64,000 nucleotides of DNA from Cellulophaga sp. Hel_I_12. Its GTDB lineage: Bacteria; Bacteroidota; Bacteroidia; Flavobacteriales; Flavobacteriaceae. The DNA is taken from contig NZ_JUHB01000001.1 of the NCBI RefSeq assembly GCF_000799565.1, forward strand, positions 682,001 to 746,000. Direction: 5' to 3'. The position numbers and the translations under genes were made by a program. The notes beneath the pieces were generated by a model, which did no database searches, had not been told where the DNA came from, and saw nothing but the letters and a program-made list of their open reading frames with translations. Shown in pieces: positions 45,578 to 54,414 of this stretch (positions are counted from its first letter, which is position 1; each line of letters opens with the position of its first letter).

Positions 45578-46089
45578 GCTTCTTTAATTTCGGCTAAAGC
45601 TACAGAAAAATCTTCTAAATAAGACCAGTTTTGGGCTGTTGCTGTGGTGTAAATTTTTTCTATACGTACGCTATAATCCGCCATAAATTGATGGTAGACA
45701 ACATATTGAATGACTTGTTGATAGGATCTCAACATACTTCTATAAAATACATCATTTACATTTTTTTCTTCTGAAAATGATTGGCAAATTTCAATGGCAT
45801 ATAACATCAAATCTGCAATTAAAAAAGGATTTACACCCAAAACTATAAAATGCTTAATGTACTTCTGAGCCAGGGAACGTCTGGCTCTAGGTTTTTTTCG
45901 CCGAATAGGAAAAAACTCATTACTAATTTTAACTTTTGCTTCCTGAATCCGCTTTTCTTCTTTTGGATTGAATATAAAATCGTAATATTCTTTTACAGCA
46001 GGAAAACGGTTGTAAAGATCTAACAACTGAATTTCAAGTTCTTTTTTTGGCAAACTGGAAAGGTAGTTTTTTAAGGCTTTTTTACTCAT
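45574..46089 (-). CDS. DUF6155-like conserved protein
   Basis: A 171-aa mostly helical, basic protein. Features are KKALKNYLSSLPKKELEIQLLDLYNRF (seen as KKALKNYLSSLPKKEL and IQLLDLYNRF), YYDFIFNPKEEKRIQEAK (about 35-52), and RRSLAQKYIKHFIVLGVNP (about 71-89). I recall this as the DUF6155 family, without a known function; this is from memory. It is the first gene of a minus-strand run with the GhrA-like, helicase and glycosyltransferase genes, and is divergent from the sigma-factor gene. Confidence 0.75.
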   Translation of the reverse strand: MSKKALKNYLSSLPKKELEIQLLDLYNRFPAVKEYYDFIFNPKEEKRIQEAKVKISNEFFPIRRKKPRARRSLAQKYIKHFIVLGVNPFLIADLMLYAIEICQSFSEEKNVNDVFYRSMLRSYQQVIQYVVYHQFMADYSVRIEKIYTTATAQNWSYLEDFSVALAEIKEA

Positions 46090-46281
46090 ATAGTCAAAGA
46101 TACACTTAGTTCCACACTAAGAAAAAAAATTACAATTAGAGTTAAAATTCATCTGAATAGTTTTTTTGGAGCCCAACCACGTGTCCAAATTAAATCAACA
46201 AGAACACAAAAACCATAAACTTTTCACAAAATACCATCTATTTTCTGTTTTCGCTTTGAAAAGTCATTTATAAAACGTATT

Positions 46282-47172
46282 ATGGAGAGGATAAATACAC
46301 AGCAATATATGAGGCAACTAAAGATTATTAAGCAAGTTACGAATAGAGAATCAAAGTCATTAGACAAATACTTGCAAGATATCAGTAAAATAGATTTAAT
46401 TACTGCAAATGAAGAGGTTGATTTAGCACAAAAAATACGTGAAGGGGATCAATTGGCACTAGAAAAATTAACTACTGCTAATTTACGTTTCGTGGTGTCT
46501 GTAGCCAAACAATATCAAAATCAAGGATTAACCTTACCAGATTTAATTAATGAAGGGAACGTCGGGTTGGTAAAAGCTGCAAAGCGTTTTGATGAAACTA
46601 GAGGTTTTAAATTTATTTCTTACGCTGTTTGGTGGATTCGTCAGTCTATATTGCAAGCACTTGCTGAACAATCTAGAATTGTGAGATTACCTTTAAACAA
46701 GATTGGGTCCATCAATAAAATTAAGAAAGCCTTTTCTTATTTAGAACAAGCTCATGAAAGACCACCATCTGCTGATGAAATAGCTAAAGAGTTAGAAATG
46801 ACGGTTAGTGAAGTTCAGCAGTCTCTGAAGAATTCAGGAAGGCACGTATCTATGGATGCCCCTTTAAAAGAAGGAGAAGATTCTAACTTATATAATGTTA
46901 TTGGTTCTGAAGAATCACCCAATCCAGATCGAAAATTACTTCAACAATCGCTTAATATCGAAATTAATAGGGCTTTAGAAACCTTATCGCAGCGCGAGGC
47001 TGATGTTGTTAAATTATATTATGGCATTGGAGACCAGCACTCGATGACACTTGAAGAAATAGGTCAGACTTTTGACTTAACGCGAGAAAGAGTACGTCAA
47101 ATACGAGAGAAAGCTATTCGTAAATTAAAACATAATTCACGTAGTAAAATTTTAAAAACCTACTTAGGTTAA
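46282..47172 (+). CDS. rpoD: Principal sigma-70 factor (RpoD/SigA)
   Basis: The housekeeping sigma factor of Bacteroidota, which reads TTTG/TAnnTTTG promoters. The 296-aa length is typical of the phylum's short RpoD without region 1.1. Region 1.2 is [19 protein letters not shown] (about 32-50). Region 2 has [12 protein letters not shown], the core-binding [16 protein letters not shown], and the -10 reader [15 protein letters not shown]. Region 4 has [20 protein letters not shown]. The usual start in relatives is MRQLKI, corresponding to ATG 46309; the ATG at 46282 adds nine residues. I keep the longer reading, but 46309 is as likely. A strong terminator follows. Confidence 0.94.
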   Translation: MERINTQQYMRQLKIIKQVTNRESKSLDKYLQDISKIDLITANEEVDLAQKIREGDQLALEKLTTANLRFVVSVAKQYQNQGLTLPDLINEGNVGLVKAAKRFDETRGFKFISYAVWWIRQSILQALAEQSRIVRLPLNKIGSINKIKKAFSYLEQAHERPPSADEIAKELEMTVSEVQQSLKNSGRHVSMDAPLKEGEDSNLYNVIGSEESPNPDRKLLQQSLNIEINRALETLSQREADVVKLYYGIGDQHSMTLEEIGQTFDLTRERVRQIREKAIRKLKHNSRSKILKTYLG

Positions 47173-47193
47173 ATTAAAAAAACTTAAAAAAAT

Positions 47194-47223
47194 AAAAAAG
47201 GCTCGCAAATGCGAGCCTTTTTT
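47194..47223. terminator. Bidirectional terminator after rpoD and the small-peptide genes
   Basis: AAAAAAGGCTCGCA pairs with TGCGAGCCTTTTTT over a 2-nt loop. It lies 21 bp after the rpoD stop and 11 bp after the stop of the 33-aa ORF on the minus strand, serving both. Confidence 0.93.
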
Positions 47224-47234
47224 ATTTTCTTTTT

Positions 47235-47336
47235 CTATGAATGACTAAGTTCATTAATATTATAATTTCCTAAAATTTCATTTAAATTATTAATGAAATT
47301 CACATAAGACGTGTTATCTGGATTCTTGTTTGCCAT
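47235..47336 (-). CDS. Small 33-aa peptide ORF, copy 1 of a tandem related pair
   Basis: Too short for routine calling, but supported by similarity to its neighbour at 47373-47471. It starts MANKNPDNTS and has the core YVNFINNLNEIL (11-22), followed by a polar tail ending NELSHS. Against the neighbour's YLSFLNDLNEIL, 8 of 12 positions are identical and most others conservative. The core should form an amphipathic helix. There is no signal peptide, Cys or transmembrane segment. It shares a terminator with rpoD and lies 36 bp downstream of the other copy, so both are probably on one mRNA. No function is proposed. Confidence 0.6.
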   Translation of the reverse strand: MANKNPDNTSYVNFINNLNEILGNYNINELSHS

Positions 47337-47372
47337 AGTATTATATTTTATTATTTGGGACTTTATTAAGGA

Positions 47373-47471
47373 TTAAAAAAAATCTAATTCTACTAATTCG
47401 TTTAAACTTAAAATTTCATTTAGGTCATTTAAGAAGGAAAGGTATTCCTCGCCGTAGGTATCGTATAACAT
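47373..47471 (-). CDS. Small 32-aa acidic peptide ORF, copy 2 of a tandem related pair
   Basis: It starts MLYDTYGEE and has the core YLSFLNDLNEIL (10-21), then SLNELVELDFF. The peptide is strongly acidic, with regularly spaced Leu/Ile/Phe suggesting an amphipathic helix that could bind a protein partner. A promoter-like TTG-20 nt-TAAGTTTA lies 38 bp upstream, and the pair is closed by a terminator. Likely real because its paralogue keeps the reading frame and core. The function is unknown; regulator of a neighbour, secreted signal or toxin-like peptide are all unproven. Confidence 0.6.
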   Translation of the reverse strand: MLYDTYGEEYLSFLNDLNEILSLNELVELDFF

Positions 47472-47508
47472 ATATAAAATTTGATTTGGTTAATTTAGTT
47501 TTACAGGA

Positions 47509-47539
47509 TAAACTTATTCTAATAGTGCGAACGAAACAA
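47509..47539 (-). promoter_or_regulatory. Putative promoter of the small-peptide pair
   Basis: On the minus strand TTG (47539-47537), 20 nt, then TAAGTTTA (47516-47509) fits the Bacteroidota -33/-7 layout with one mismatch in the -7 box. The rest of the gap to 47813 holds an 8-bp hairpin, TATACCTT/AAGGTATA (47658-47676), and nothing else recognisable. Confidence 0.45.
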
Positions 47540-47813
47540 TATAATGTGGTGAATGATTAACTTTTTGTTGTGAAATCAATTATTTATCGAGCTTACTATT
47601 AAAACTGGTCGCTTGAAGTGGAATTTCTATTCCTCACAATAAGCTTTAAACCAGAACTATACCTTTTCAAGGTATACTATTCTCAAAAAAATAGGTGATT
47701 TCAATCTGTTTCTTTAGCCCTACTCTTTCCTTTTGAAAACAACTACTACTTATATCGTTATCGACTACCTATAAATACTGTTTACACTGAGGGTCTATTG
47801 GCAAAAGAAAGTT

Positions 47814-49082
47814 TTATAGTGCTGTGCTTTCCTCAAAAGCAAGATCAAACTCAATTTCAAAAACATCACAGGCTAAAGCTTTAGCTGGCTGAATTTCTAG
47901 TTCTTTCAAAAGAAAACAGAATTCTAATGGCAATACATCCGCATGATTAGAGATCAATTCTTTTTTTCTTGGTCTAAGGGCCAGAGTACCTTCTTTCTTT
48001 GTTCTAGGTGCTGATTCTTCAAAGATTAGACTACTTTCATTTTTGCTTATAATCGGTTTAGGCCTAGTAGCTTGTTTTTTAGAATTTTCATCATCATTTA
48101 ATCTTTGTTGAAGTTTTGCCTTGGCTAAAATTGCAGTCTCCCGAATTTGAAAATTAAAATGATCAGATAAACGCTCTAAAAATCTGAGCTCTTTCCGGTC
48201 GCCAATCGCTTGAATTTCTTCCAAAAGTAAAAGCTTACAAGCCTCATCGCTACTCTCAAAAAGCGATTGAAAAATACTTTGATGATTCGTTTTTAAGGGT
48301 TGATTTAAAGAAATTGCTGTGTTTTCTTTAGGCACTACATTAGCTGGTATTTTTTTATTTTTTGATGTTAAAGCTTGCCGTTCTTTCGTTGGGTGTTGTT
48401 CCGTAGGACGCTCTAGAGTTGGCAAAGCGGTATTTTTTTTACCAACAAGTATTGATCTAGTTTCTTTCGGTACAAATTCAACCTCAGAAAATAAAAAAGC
48501 ATCTATGATTTCTACTTTTAAATCCTTGTTTTTATGGGCAAATTCAACCTTTGTTGCACCATCCGAAGGCATCGACGATTTTTTACAGTCCTCAACCTTT
48601 GCTTTACCTTTCCTCATTTTAAAAGCTCGAGAAAGGCTGTCCTTGTTTTTCTCAACGCTCCTAAAATTAGTTTGAAGCTCTTTTTTAAAAAATAGTTCTG
48701 GTCGCATCCAGAAATTAGTATACCCCTTGCGATAACCTATTCTTTGTATGCGATCAATGACATGATAGGATAACAAGGCTCGATGGATTAGGTTTTTTAA
48801 AACAGCTAGAAGACCTACTTTTTGAATCATAATCCTATTCTCTTTTCCTTGTATCCCCTGAAGTTCTTGATCCACCAAAGGCTCCTTCCCCAGAAGTACA
48901 GATTGTTTGGTAAGGATCTTATGTTTAGTTCTTTTTTTTAGGTATAGATATCTAAAAGAAAATATGAATAGCGAATACACGGCTATTAGAATCGTAAATA
49001 ACATACTTAAATCCCAAAGAATATTCGTGTGAATATTTAGAACATTGATTAAAAAATAGGTGCTTAAGCCTTTAAGTATCAT
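47814..49082 (-). CDS. Membrane-anchored protein with a HEAT-like segment, unknown
   Basis: A 422-aa protein with one or two N-terminal hydrophobic helices (about 5-47) and a very basic cytoplasmic region (about 48-180). A long low-complexity Lys/Glu/Thr linker follows. A helical segment (about 280-325) resembles a HEAT repeat: LLLLEEIQAIGDRKELRFL and FQIRETAILAKAKL. The C-terminus is acidic, ending EFDLAFEESTAL. No catalytic motif is seen. It starts 47 bp downstream of the hybrid histidine kinase on the same strand, so they may be co-transcribed. A scaffold or adaptor is possible but unproven. Confidence 0.75.
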   Translation of the reverse strand: MILKGLSTYFLINVLNIHTNILWDLSMLFTILIAVYSLFIFSFRYLYLKKRTKHKILTKQSVLLGKEPLVDQELQGIQGKENRIMIQKVGLLAVLKNLIHRALLSYHVIDRIQRIGYRKGYTNFWMRPELFFKKELQTNFRSVEKNKDSLSRAFKMRKGKAKVEDCKKSSMPSDGATKVEFAHKNKDLKVEIIDAFLFSEVEFVPKETRSILVGKKNTALPTLERPTEQHPTKERQALTSKNKKIPANVVPKENTAISLNQPLKTNHQSIFQSLFESSDEACKLLLLEEIQAIGDRKELRFLERLSDHFNFQIRETAILAKAKLQQRLNDDENSKKQATRPKPIISKNESSLIFEESAPRTKKEGTLALRPRKKELISNHADVLPLEFCFLLKELEIQPAKALACDVFEIEFDLAFEESTAL

Positions 49083-49129
49083 TATAACGCTACAGTGTTT
49101 GGTGCATTTGTTCTAGTCGAAGTAGGTTT

Positions 49130-50881
49130 TTATTGATTATTCTTGAATTCAACCAAACTTTCTTCAATAGCATTTTCTACGCTAGGATATTCTTTTGTAA
49201 AACAATCGTACAAGAAATTTAAATATTTAAAGTCAGGTTCTTCCTTGCATATTATATGCATCTGTTCCACAATCCGATAAAGACTATGAGCCCGCATCAT
49301 TTTTAAACTTGCCTTAAGTTTGTGCGTACTAAAGCAAATACCTTCTATATTTGAATTTTTCAGGTCTATTTTAGTTTTTCCGACAAATTCTACTACGTTA
49401 TTTTTAAATAGCTGTATTAGCTCTTCCAATAAGCTAGGGTCTTGCAAACACTCATGAAATAAAGGTTGCAAATTAACGTCAGGGGCAACAGTATCATTTA
49501 TTTTAGAAATCAATGCGTTTGTATTATTTGACATGCTCGTTGTTACTTTAGTACTGTTATTTTTAATTTTATGTAATAATTCTATGGCATCAAACGGTTT
49601 TAATACATAATCATTAATCCCGTTTTCTTGACATAATTTTTTGTCTATTATTGAAAAATCGGCCGTTAAGGCTATGATGGGTATGGAACTTATTTTAAGC
49701 TTTTTATTTTCTCTAATCATTTTTGAGATCACAAAACCACTGGTCTCTGGCATTTGTAAATCCATAAGAATCAAGTCAATTTTCTTAGTTTCTAAAAGAA
49801 ACAAGCCGTCTTTAACGTCATCAGTAACAAAAGATTTGCACCCCCAACGCTGTAATCTATTCTGAATTAATTTCTGGTTCATGGTATTATCTTCAAAAAC
49901 CAAAATAGTGAACCCTTTTAATGGCTCTTCAATAAGCAAATCTTGCTCTGTACTAACAATAGTTGTAGCTTCTGCCTTTGTATTTATGGCATACGGAATT
50001 GAAAAATTAAAAGTAGTACCCACATTTACTTTACTTGAAACCTTAATATCACCACCTAAAGAATCTAAAAGGTGTTTTACAATACCCAAACCCAAACCAG
50101 TACCGCCATATTTTTTTGAAATATTGGCATCGGCCTGCTGGTAATAGTCGAAAATTGTACCTAAACAATTTTCAGCGATACCAATTCCTGTGTCCTTTAG
50201 GGTAAAATTTAACATCAGGCTATCATTTTTTATTTTACTAGCTTCTACATGTAATGCTATGGTGCCTTTATCGACAAATTTGATGGCGTTCCCTAATAAA
50301 TTGAGTAGTATTTGTGATAGTTTTGAAGGATCACCAAGTAATCCTGTTGGAATATTGTCTGCTATAGTATAACTAAAACGTACCTCTTCATTTACAATCA
50401 AGGTTTTACATAAATAGCATACATCTTTAACTAAATGATGCAAGTTAAAATCTACAGCCTCTAAATTTACAATACCAGATTTTGTTTTTGAATAGTCTAG
50501 TAATTCGTTAATAATGGTTAAGAGTGTTTTTGAAGCAGATTTAATGGCCATTACATTTGAATGTTGGGCCTCTGACAAAGAATCTTCTAATAGTAATTCT
50601 GTAAAACCAATAATTCCGTTTAATGGAGTTCTAATTTCATGGCTTACCCTTGCAATAACCAGTGCCTCAGACTCTTTTGTTGGTTCTTTTTTGATCTCAG
50701 AATCATTTAAAGCTTTCTTTTTGTCAACATCAGAAGAAGTTTTTAGCTCTAAATTATTCTTAAACTTTTGAAAATGCTTTTTAATGCGAGTAGCCTCATC
50801 AGCCGTTAGTTCTTCAAAAGAAAAACTATTAAGTTTTATTTCTAAATCAGAAATTTGAGAAAGTAGTTCGTTCGATTTCAA
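49130..50881 (-). CDS. Cytoplasmic hybrid histidine kinase with receiver and Hpt domains
   Basis: The 583-aa protein has no transmembrane helix. A short coiled coil (1-50) leads to HisKA with phospho-accepting His81 in RVSHEIRTPLNG. The HATPase domain follows, with NLLGNAIKFV, DTGIGIA and GGTGLGLGI. A receiver domain (about 318-435) has acceptor Asp in LILMDLQMPE, plus ALTADF and KPFDAIE. A C-terminal Hpt has the His in STHKLKAS. A full phosphorelay is therefore in one protein. No input sensor is visible, so signals may come from a partner such as the membrane protein encoded next to it. Confidence 0.92.
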   Translation of the reverse strand: MKSNELLSQISDLEIKLNSFSFEELTADEATRIKKHFQKFKNNLELKTSSDVDKKKALNDSEIKKEPTKESEALVIARVSHEIRTPLNGIIGFTELLLEDSLSEAQHSNVMAIKSASKTLLTIINELLDYSKTKSGIVNLEAVDFNLHHLVKDVCYLCKTLIVNEEVRFSYTIADNIPTGLLGDPSKLSQILLNLLGNAIKFVDKGTIALHVEASKIKNDSLMLNFTLKDTGIGIAENCLGTIFDYYQQADANISKKYGGTGLGLGIVKHLLDSLGGDIKVSSKVNVGTTFNFSIPYAINTKAEATTIVSTEQDLLIEEPLKGFTILVFEDNTMNQKLIQNRLQRWGCKSFVTDDVKDGLFLLETKKIDLILMDLQMPETSGFVISKMIRENKKLKISSIPIIALTADFSIIDKKLCQENGINDYVLKPFDAIELLHKIKNNSTKVTTSMSNNTNALISKINDTVAPDVNLQPLFHECLQDPSLLEELIQLFKNNVVEFVGKTKIDLKNSNIEGICFSTHKLKASLKMMRAHSLYRIVEQMHIICKEEPDFKYLNFLYDCFTKEYPSVENAIEESLVEFKNNQ

Positions 50882-51411
50882 GGTTGGTATTTAAGTTTTG
50901 AGTAGTATAGGTGGTTCTTACTAGTAAAACATCCCTATACCTATTAATATATTAGGATAAAGATGGGATACACCTTAGACGCTAACAACAAAATGTTATC
51001 TGAACGGCTATTTATGTTGTGAAAGACAACAAAAATGAAGTAAAAGAAATTGAATTGACTTTTTTCCTTAAAATGTATTTTAAATCGTTAAAACAACTTT
51101 TTACTCGCTAAAGTATCCTATACACCACTATTAAATAGGCATAAATTAAAAAATAAGACGACAATAGATTTTAATAGTAAACTCTGAAAGATTAGAACTA
51201 CTGTGTTCTTTAAAAATAATTTTGGCTTTTGTGCTTATCTACATGCGATTTATAATTTTCAACGACATAAAAAGAATAAGACAACAAAAAAAACGTGCTG
51301 AATAAAAAATAGCCATTCTAGAGGTACATTATGTTCATAAAACCGTTAAAAACTAAACCATAAACATCCCTAATGATGGTGAATAATAAGTACTTTTAAA
51401 AAAAAGATGTC
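50882..51411. other. 530-bp intergenic region between divergent genes
   Basis: No gene is supported. A 7-bp inverted repeat, GTATAGG (50906-50912) with CCTATAC (50935-50941), lies just upstream of the kinase gene. TAATTTTG at 51217-51224 is a perfect -7-like box on the plus strand but about 190 bp from the next ATG. Otherwise AT-rich and featureless. Confidence 0.5.
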
Positions 51412-51819
51412 ATGAATGATAGAGAAATAAAAATTATAAGTCTACGACCCTTAATTTCGTCCGCTCAAGTAAATGCCGATACTACTTCAGAGGAAAGCTT
51501 CCAAAACACCACATTGCGACCTATTCTAAAATTGCAAAATCCAATTTTTATAGCCCTTTTTAGTCATTATATAAAAAAGCATAAAAATAAATTTTATTCC
51601 CTTAGTTTAGAAAAGCGATTTGAATACATAGAAAATGCCATCCAAAAAGATATAAAATTTAGAAACTCACTCAAAGGCGTAATTATAGGATTATTTACCT
51701 TAGAAGAATATGAATTATACCTTCTTAATTCTTCTTCCTTCAACAAGCGTATGATGAAAATGCTTGTGGAACGTTTAAAAGACCAAATCCAAATCTTTGA
51801 AGACAAAGCTTTAGTGTAA
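51412..51819 (+). CDS. Conserved 135-aa protein, unknown
   Basis: A small soluble protein without catalytic motifs. Recognisable stretches are IISLRPLISSAQV (8-20), FQNTTLRPILKLQN (30-43), FYSLSLEKRFEYIENAIQKD (about 61-80) and LKGVIIGLFTLEEYELYL (about 87-104). From memory, flavobacterial homologues are often labelled 'glyoxalase', but no glyoxalase fold or metal ligands are evident, so I do not adopt that name. The last 9 bp overlap the convergent DUF2461 gene. Confidence 0.75.
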   Translation: MNDREIKIISLRPLISSAQVNADTTSEESFQNTTLRPILKLQNPIFIALFSHYIKKHKNKFYSLSLEKRFEYIENAIQKDIKFRNSLKGVIIGLFTLEEYELYLLNSSSFNKRMMKMLVERLKDQIQIFEDKALV

Positions 51820-52491
51820 TAAGGACTCCCCGTTTAAATCAGTAGTTAATATATCACTCATCAAGTCAAAATACGGTCGAATGGCCACAAAAGAGTTTAA
51901 AATTTTATCCGCAAAATCAGCAGAAATAACCTCTTGATCCGAAAATTTACGGGTAAAAATAAACTGCTTTTTTCGAATTAAATCAATGTCTTTGTGTTCT
52001 TTATCAAACCCTTTTGGAGCCGTTTTTAATTCTTCACCCTCTAAATTTCCCCATATTTTTTGGAAATTGGGCTCCGAAATAAGGTTTCGAAACTCTTCGG
52101 CATCTAGTTCTAATTCTTTTCTAATTCTGAATAAATCTTCTTTGTTAGGGTCCCAAAATCCTACGGCAATAAAACTATTACCTGGTTTAAGGTGCATATA
52201 ATACCCTCCACGCAATTTAGCGCCATTTCTAATAAAAGAACCAGCTATATGCGATTTGTAAGGTGTTTTGTCATTAGAAAAACGCACATCACGATAAATT
52301 CGAAACATTTTTAATCTTTCTAAATCGTCATAAACTTTTAATTTTTCAAAAATAGTACTAAAAACTTTTTTGACTAAAGCTTCCTGTTTTTTAAATTCAA
52401 CTTTATGTGTGTCAAACCATTCTCTGTTATTATTCTTCTCTAAAGTTGATAAAAAGTGTAGTACTTCTGGTTTTATTGTAGCCTCTGCCAT
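51811..52491 (-). CDS. DUF2461-family protein
   Basis: A 226-aa cytoplasmic protein with the family's marks: LEKNNNREWFDTHK (about 17-30), RIYRDVRFSNDKTPYKSHIAG (seen as RIYRDVRFSNDK and TPYKSHIAG, about 64-84), GGYYMHLKPG (about 95-104) and a C-terminal tail. The biochemical function is unknown; homologues occur in bacteria and fungi. It overlaps the convergent 135-aa gene by 9 bp. Confidence 0.88.
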   Translation of the reverse strand: MAEATIKPEVLHFLSTLEKNNNREWFDTHKVEFKKQEALVKKVFSTIFEKLKVYDDLERLKMFRIYRDVRFSNDKTPYKSHIAGSFIRNGAKLRGGYYMHLKPGNSFIAVGFWDPNKEDLFRIRKELELDAEEFRNLISEPNFQKIWGNLEGEELKTAPKGFDKEHKDIDLIRKKQFIFTRKFSDQEVISADFADKILNSFVAIRPYFDLMSDILTTDLNGESLLH

Positions 52492-52741
52492 AAAATATTT
52501 TTTGTAATCTAATTCATCCGAAAGTTAATTATTTTCATTGAATTTATGTACTGTTTTCCCTTAGAACCCTAACCCAATTAAATCTAAAGAAAACTTCTAA
52601 GCACTAGGATTTCTGGGGCATTTTAAAAAAACATTAAACGAGTTTAAAAAGAAAAATACATCAGTAGATTAAAAAGTTTAAAGGAGTTCCGTAAGTAAGC
52701 TTTAAATTATTGACTAATTTTATAACCTATTATCACAATTT

Positions 52742-53536
52742 ATGGATTCAAAATCGATTATTAAAAAAATAAACGCCCACAAAAATCAGCCAAATCTCAG
52801 GTTTAGGCTCAAAAAAAAGGTAGAAGAATTTACAGATAAGCTTTTTTACACACTATTTGATATTGAAACGCCTGTTGAAGAAAATCTTGTGCTCCTAGAA
52901 AAGCAATTCGATGAATTGGTAGAATTAGGCTGTTGGGAAATTGACAAGCCTTGTAAACAAATTTGGGAAAATTATGTGGTACAACTTCCAGAAATTTTAG
53001 AAAACCTAAATTTAGATGCTGAAGCTTTTGTGAACTGTGACCCTGCCTCCTCTTCAATTGAGGAAGTATATTTAGCCTATCCCGGATTTTATGCTATTGC
53101 CATCTATAGGCTAGCCCATGAATTATATGTGAAAGGTTTTCCTTTAGTACCTCGATTAATGACAGAATATGCACATCGCCAAACTGGGGTAGACATTAAT
53201 CCTGGCGCACAAATTGGGAAATCGTTCTTCATAGATCATGGCACAGGTGTTGTAATTGGTGAAGCGGCGATTATTATGGATCATGTACGAATTTACCAAG
53301 GGGTTACTTTAGGAGGCCTATATGTGGCTAAAAACCTGCGACAAACCAAAAGACACCCCACCATTGAAAGAAATGTAACTATTTATGCCAATGCCACCAT
53401 TCTCGGGGGCAAAACAGTTATAGGAGAAAATAGTATTATCGGCGGTAATGCCTTTATAACATCATCCGTACCTGCAAATTCTACCGTGTATCACACTCCC
53501 GAAATTAAAATAAAAACAAGTCCGAATGTCTCATAA
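52742..53536 (+). CDS. Serine O-acetyltransferase
   Basis: It makes O-acetylserine from serine and acetyl-CoA, the first step of cysteine synthesis. The 264-aa protein has an N-terminal helical domain (about 1-140) and left-handed beta-helix hexapeptide repeats (about 145-245): [19 protein letters not shown] (about 148-166, catalytic His), [11 protein letters not shown], and [17 protein letters not shown]. The layout matches the EpsC/CysE family. It overlaps the next gene by 11 bp, so the pair is co-expressed. Confident on reaction. Confidence 0.92.
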   Translation: MDSKSIIKKINAHKNQPNLRFRLKKKVEEFTDKLFYTLFDIETPVEENLVLLEKQFDELVELGCWEIDKPCKQIWENYVVQLPEILENLNLDAEAFVNCDPASSSIEEVYLAYPGFYAIAIYRLAHELYVKGFPLVPRLMTEYAHRQTGVDINPGAQIGKSFFIDHGTGVVIGEAAIIMDHVRIYQGVTLGGLYVAKNLRQTKRHPTIERNVTIYANATILGGKTVIGENSIIGGNAFITSSVPANSTVYHTPEIKIKTSPNVS

Positions 53537-54413
53537 TATTTTAGACTTAATAGGAAATACCCCCTTGGTCTTATCGCGTGTTTTAAATACAAATCCAAAC
53601 GTAAAATTGCTGTTTAAACTCGAAGGCCATAATCCGGGGGGAAGCGTAAAGGATCGAGCCGCCTTACATATGATTAAAAGTGCGCTTGAAAGGGGTGACA
53701 TTACAAAAAACACCCCACTGATAGAAGCAACGAGTGGTAATACAGGAATTGCATTAGCCATGATTGCTGGCATTTATGGCTTAGTCATCGAATTGGTAAT
53801 GCCAGAGAATTCAACCATAGAACGCGTACAAACCATGCGAGCTTATGGTGCCAAAGTAACCTTAACGTCAGCCGATGTGGGGATTGAAGGTGCGAGAGAT
53901 TATGCCGAAGCAAAAGTGAAAAATGAGGGTTTTTATATGCTAAACCAGTTTGGTAATCCGGATAATTGGAAAGCCCATTACAAGAGCACAGGTCCTGAAA
54001 TTTGGAACGATACTCAGGGAGAAATAACCCATTTTGTTTCCTCCATGGGTACCACAGGTACCATCATGGGAACCTCCACCTATTTAAAAGAAAAAAATAA
54101 AAATATTCAAATTGTCGGCGTACAACCTACAGATGGTTCTAGTATTCCAGGGATTAGAAAATGGCCAAAAGAGTATTTACCTAAAATATTTGATGCTTCA
54201 AAAGTAGATCAAGTGTTAGAGGTTAGCCAAGAAGAGTCTGCCCAAATGGCTTTAAGATTAGCCAAAGAAGAAGGTATTTTTTCAGGTATGAGCAGTGGTG
54301 GTGCGGCAACAGCCGCCTTAAAATTAGCCAGCACCTTAGAAAGTGGAGTTATTGTTAGTATTGTATGTGATCGGGGTGATCGGTATTTATCATCCGGCTT
54401 ATTTGATTCTTAA
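53526..54413 (+). CDS. cysM: Cysteine synthase (CysM/CysK type)
   Basis: A PLP enzyme that replaces the acetyl group of O-acetylserine with sulfide (or thiosulfate for CysM). The 295-aa length is typical. The Schiff-base lysine is Lys42 in [10 protein letters not shown]. The phosphate- and substrate-binding TSGNTG is at about 69-74, and SSMGTTGT follows near 169-176. The acceptor loop and length favour the CysM branch over CysK, but by eye this is uncertain. It starts inside the serine acetyltransferase gene and ends 1 bp from the convergent corA. Confidence 0.9.
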   Translation: MSHNILDLIGNTPLVLSRVLNTNPNVKLLFKLEGHNPGGSVKDRAALHMIKSALERGDITKNTPLIEATSGNTGIALAMIAGIYGLVIELVMPENSTIERVQTMRAYGAKVTLTSADVGIEGARDYAEAKVKNEGFYMLNQFGNPDNWKAHYKSTGPEIWNDTQGEITHFVSSMGTTGTIMGTSTYLKEKNKNIQIVGVQPTDGSSIPGIRKWPKEYLPKIFDASKVDQVLEVSQEESAQMALRLAKEEGIFSGMSSGGAATAALKLASTLESGVIVSIVCDRGDRYLSSGLFDS

Positions 54414-54414
54414 A

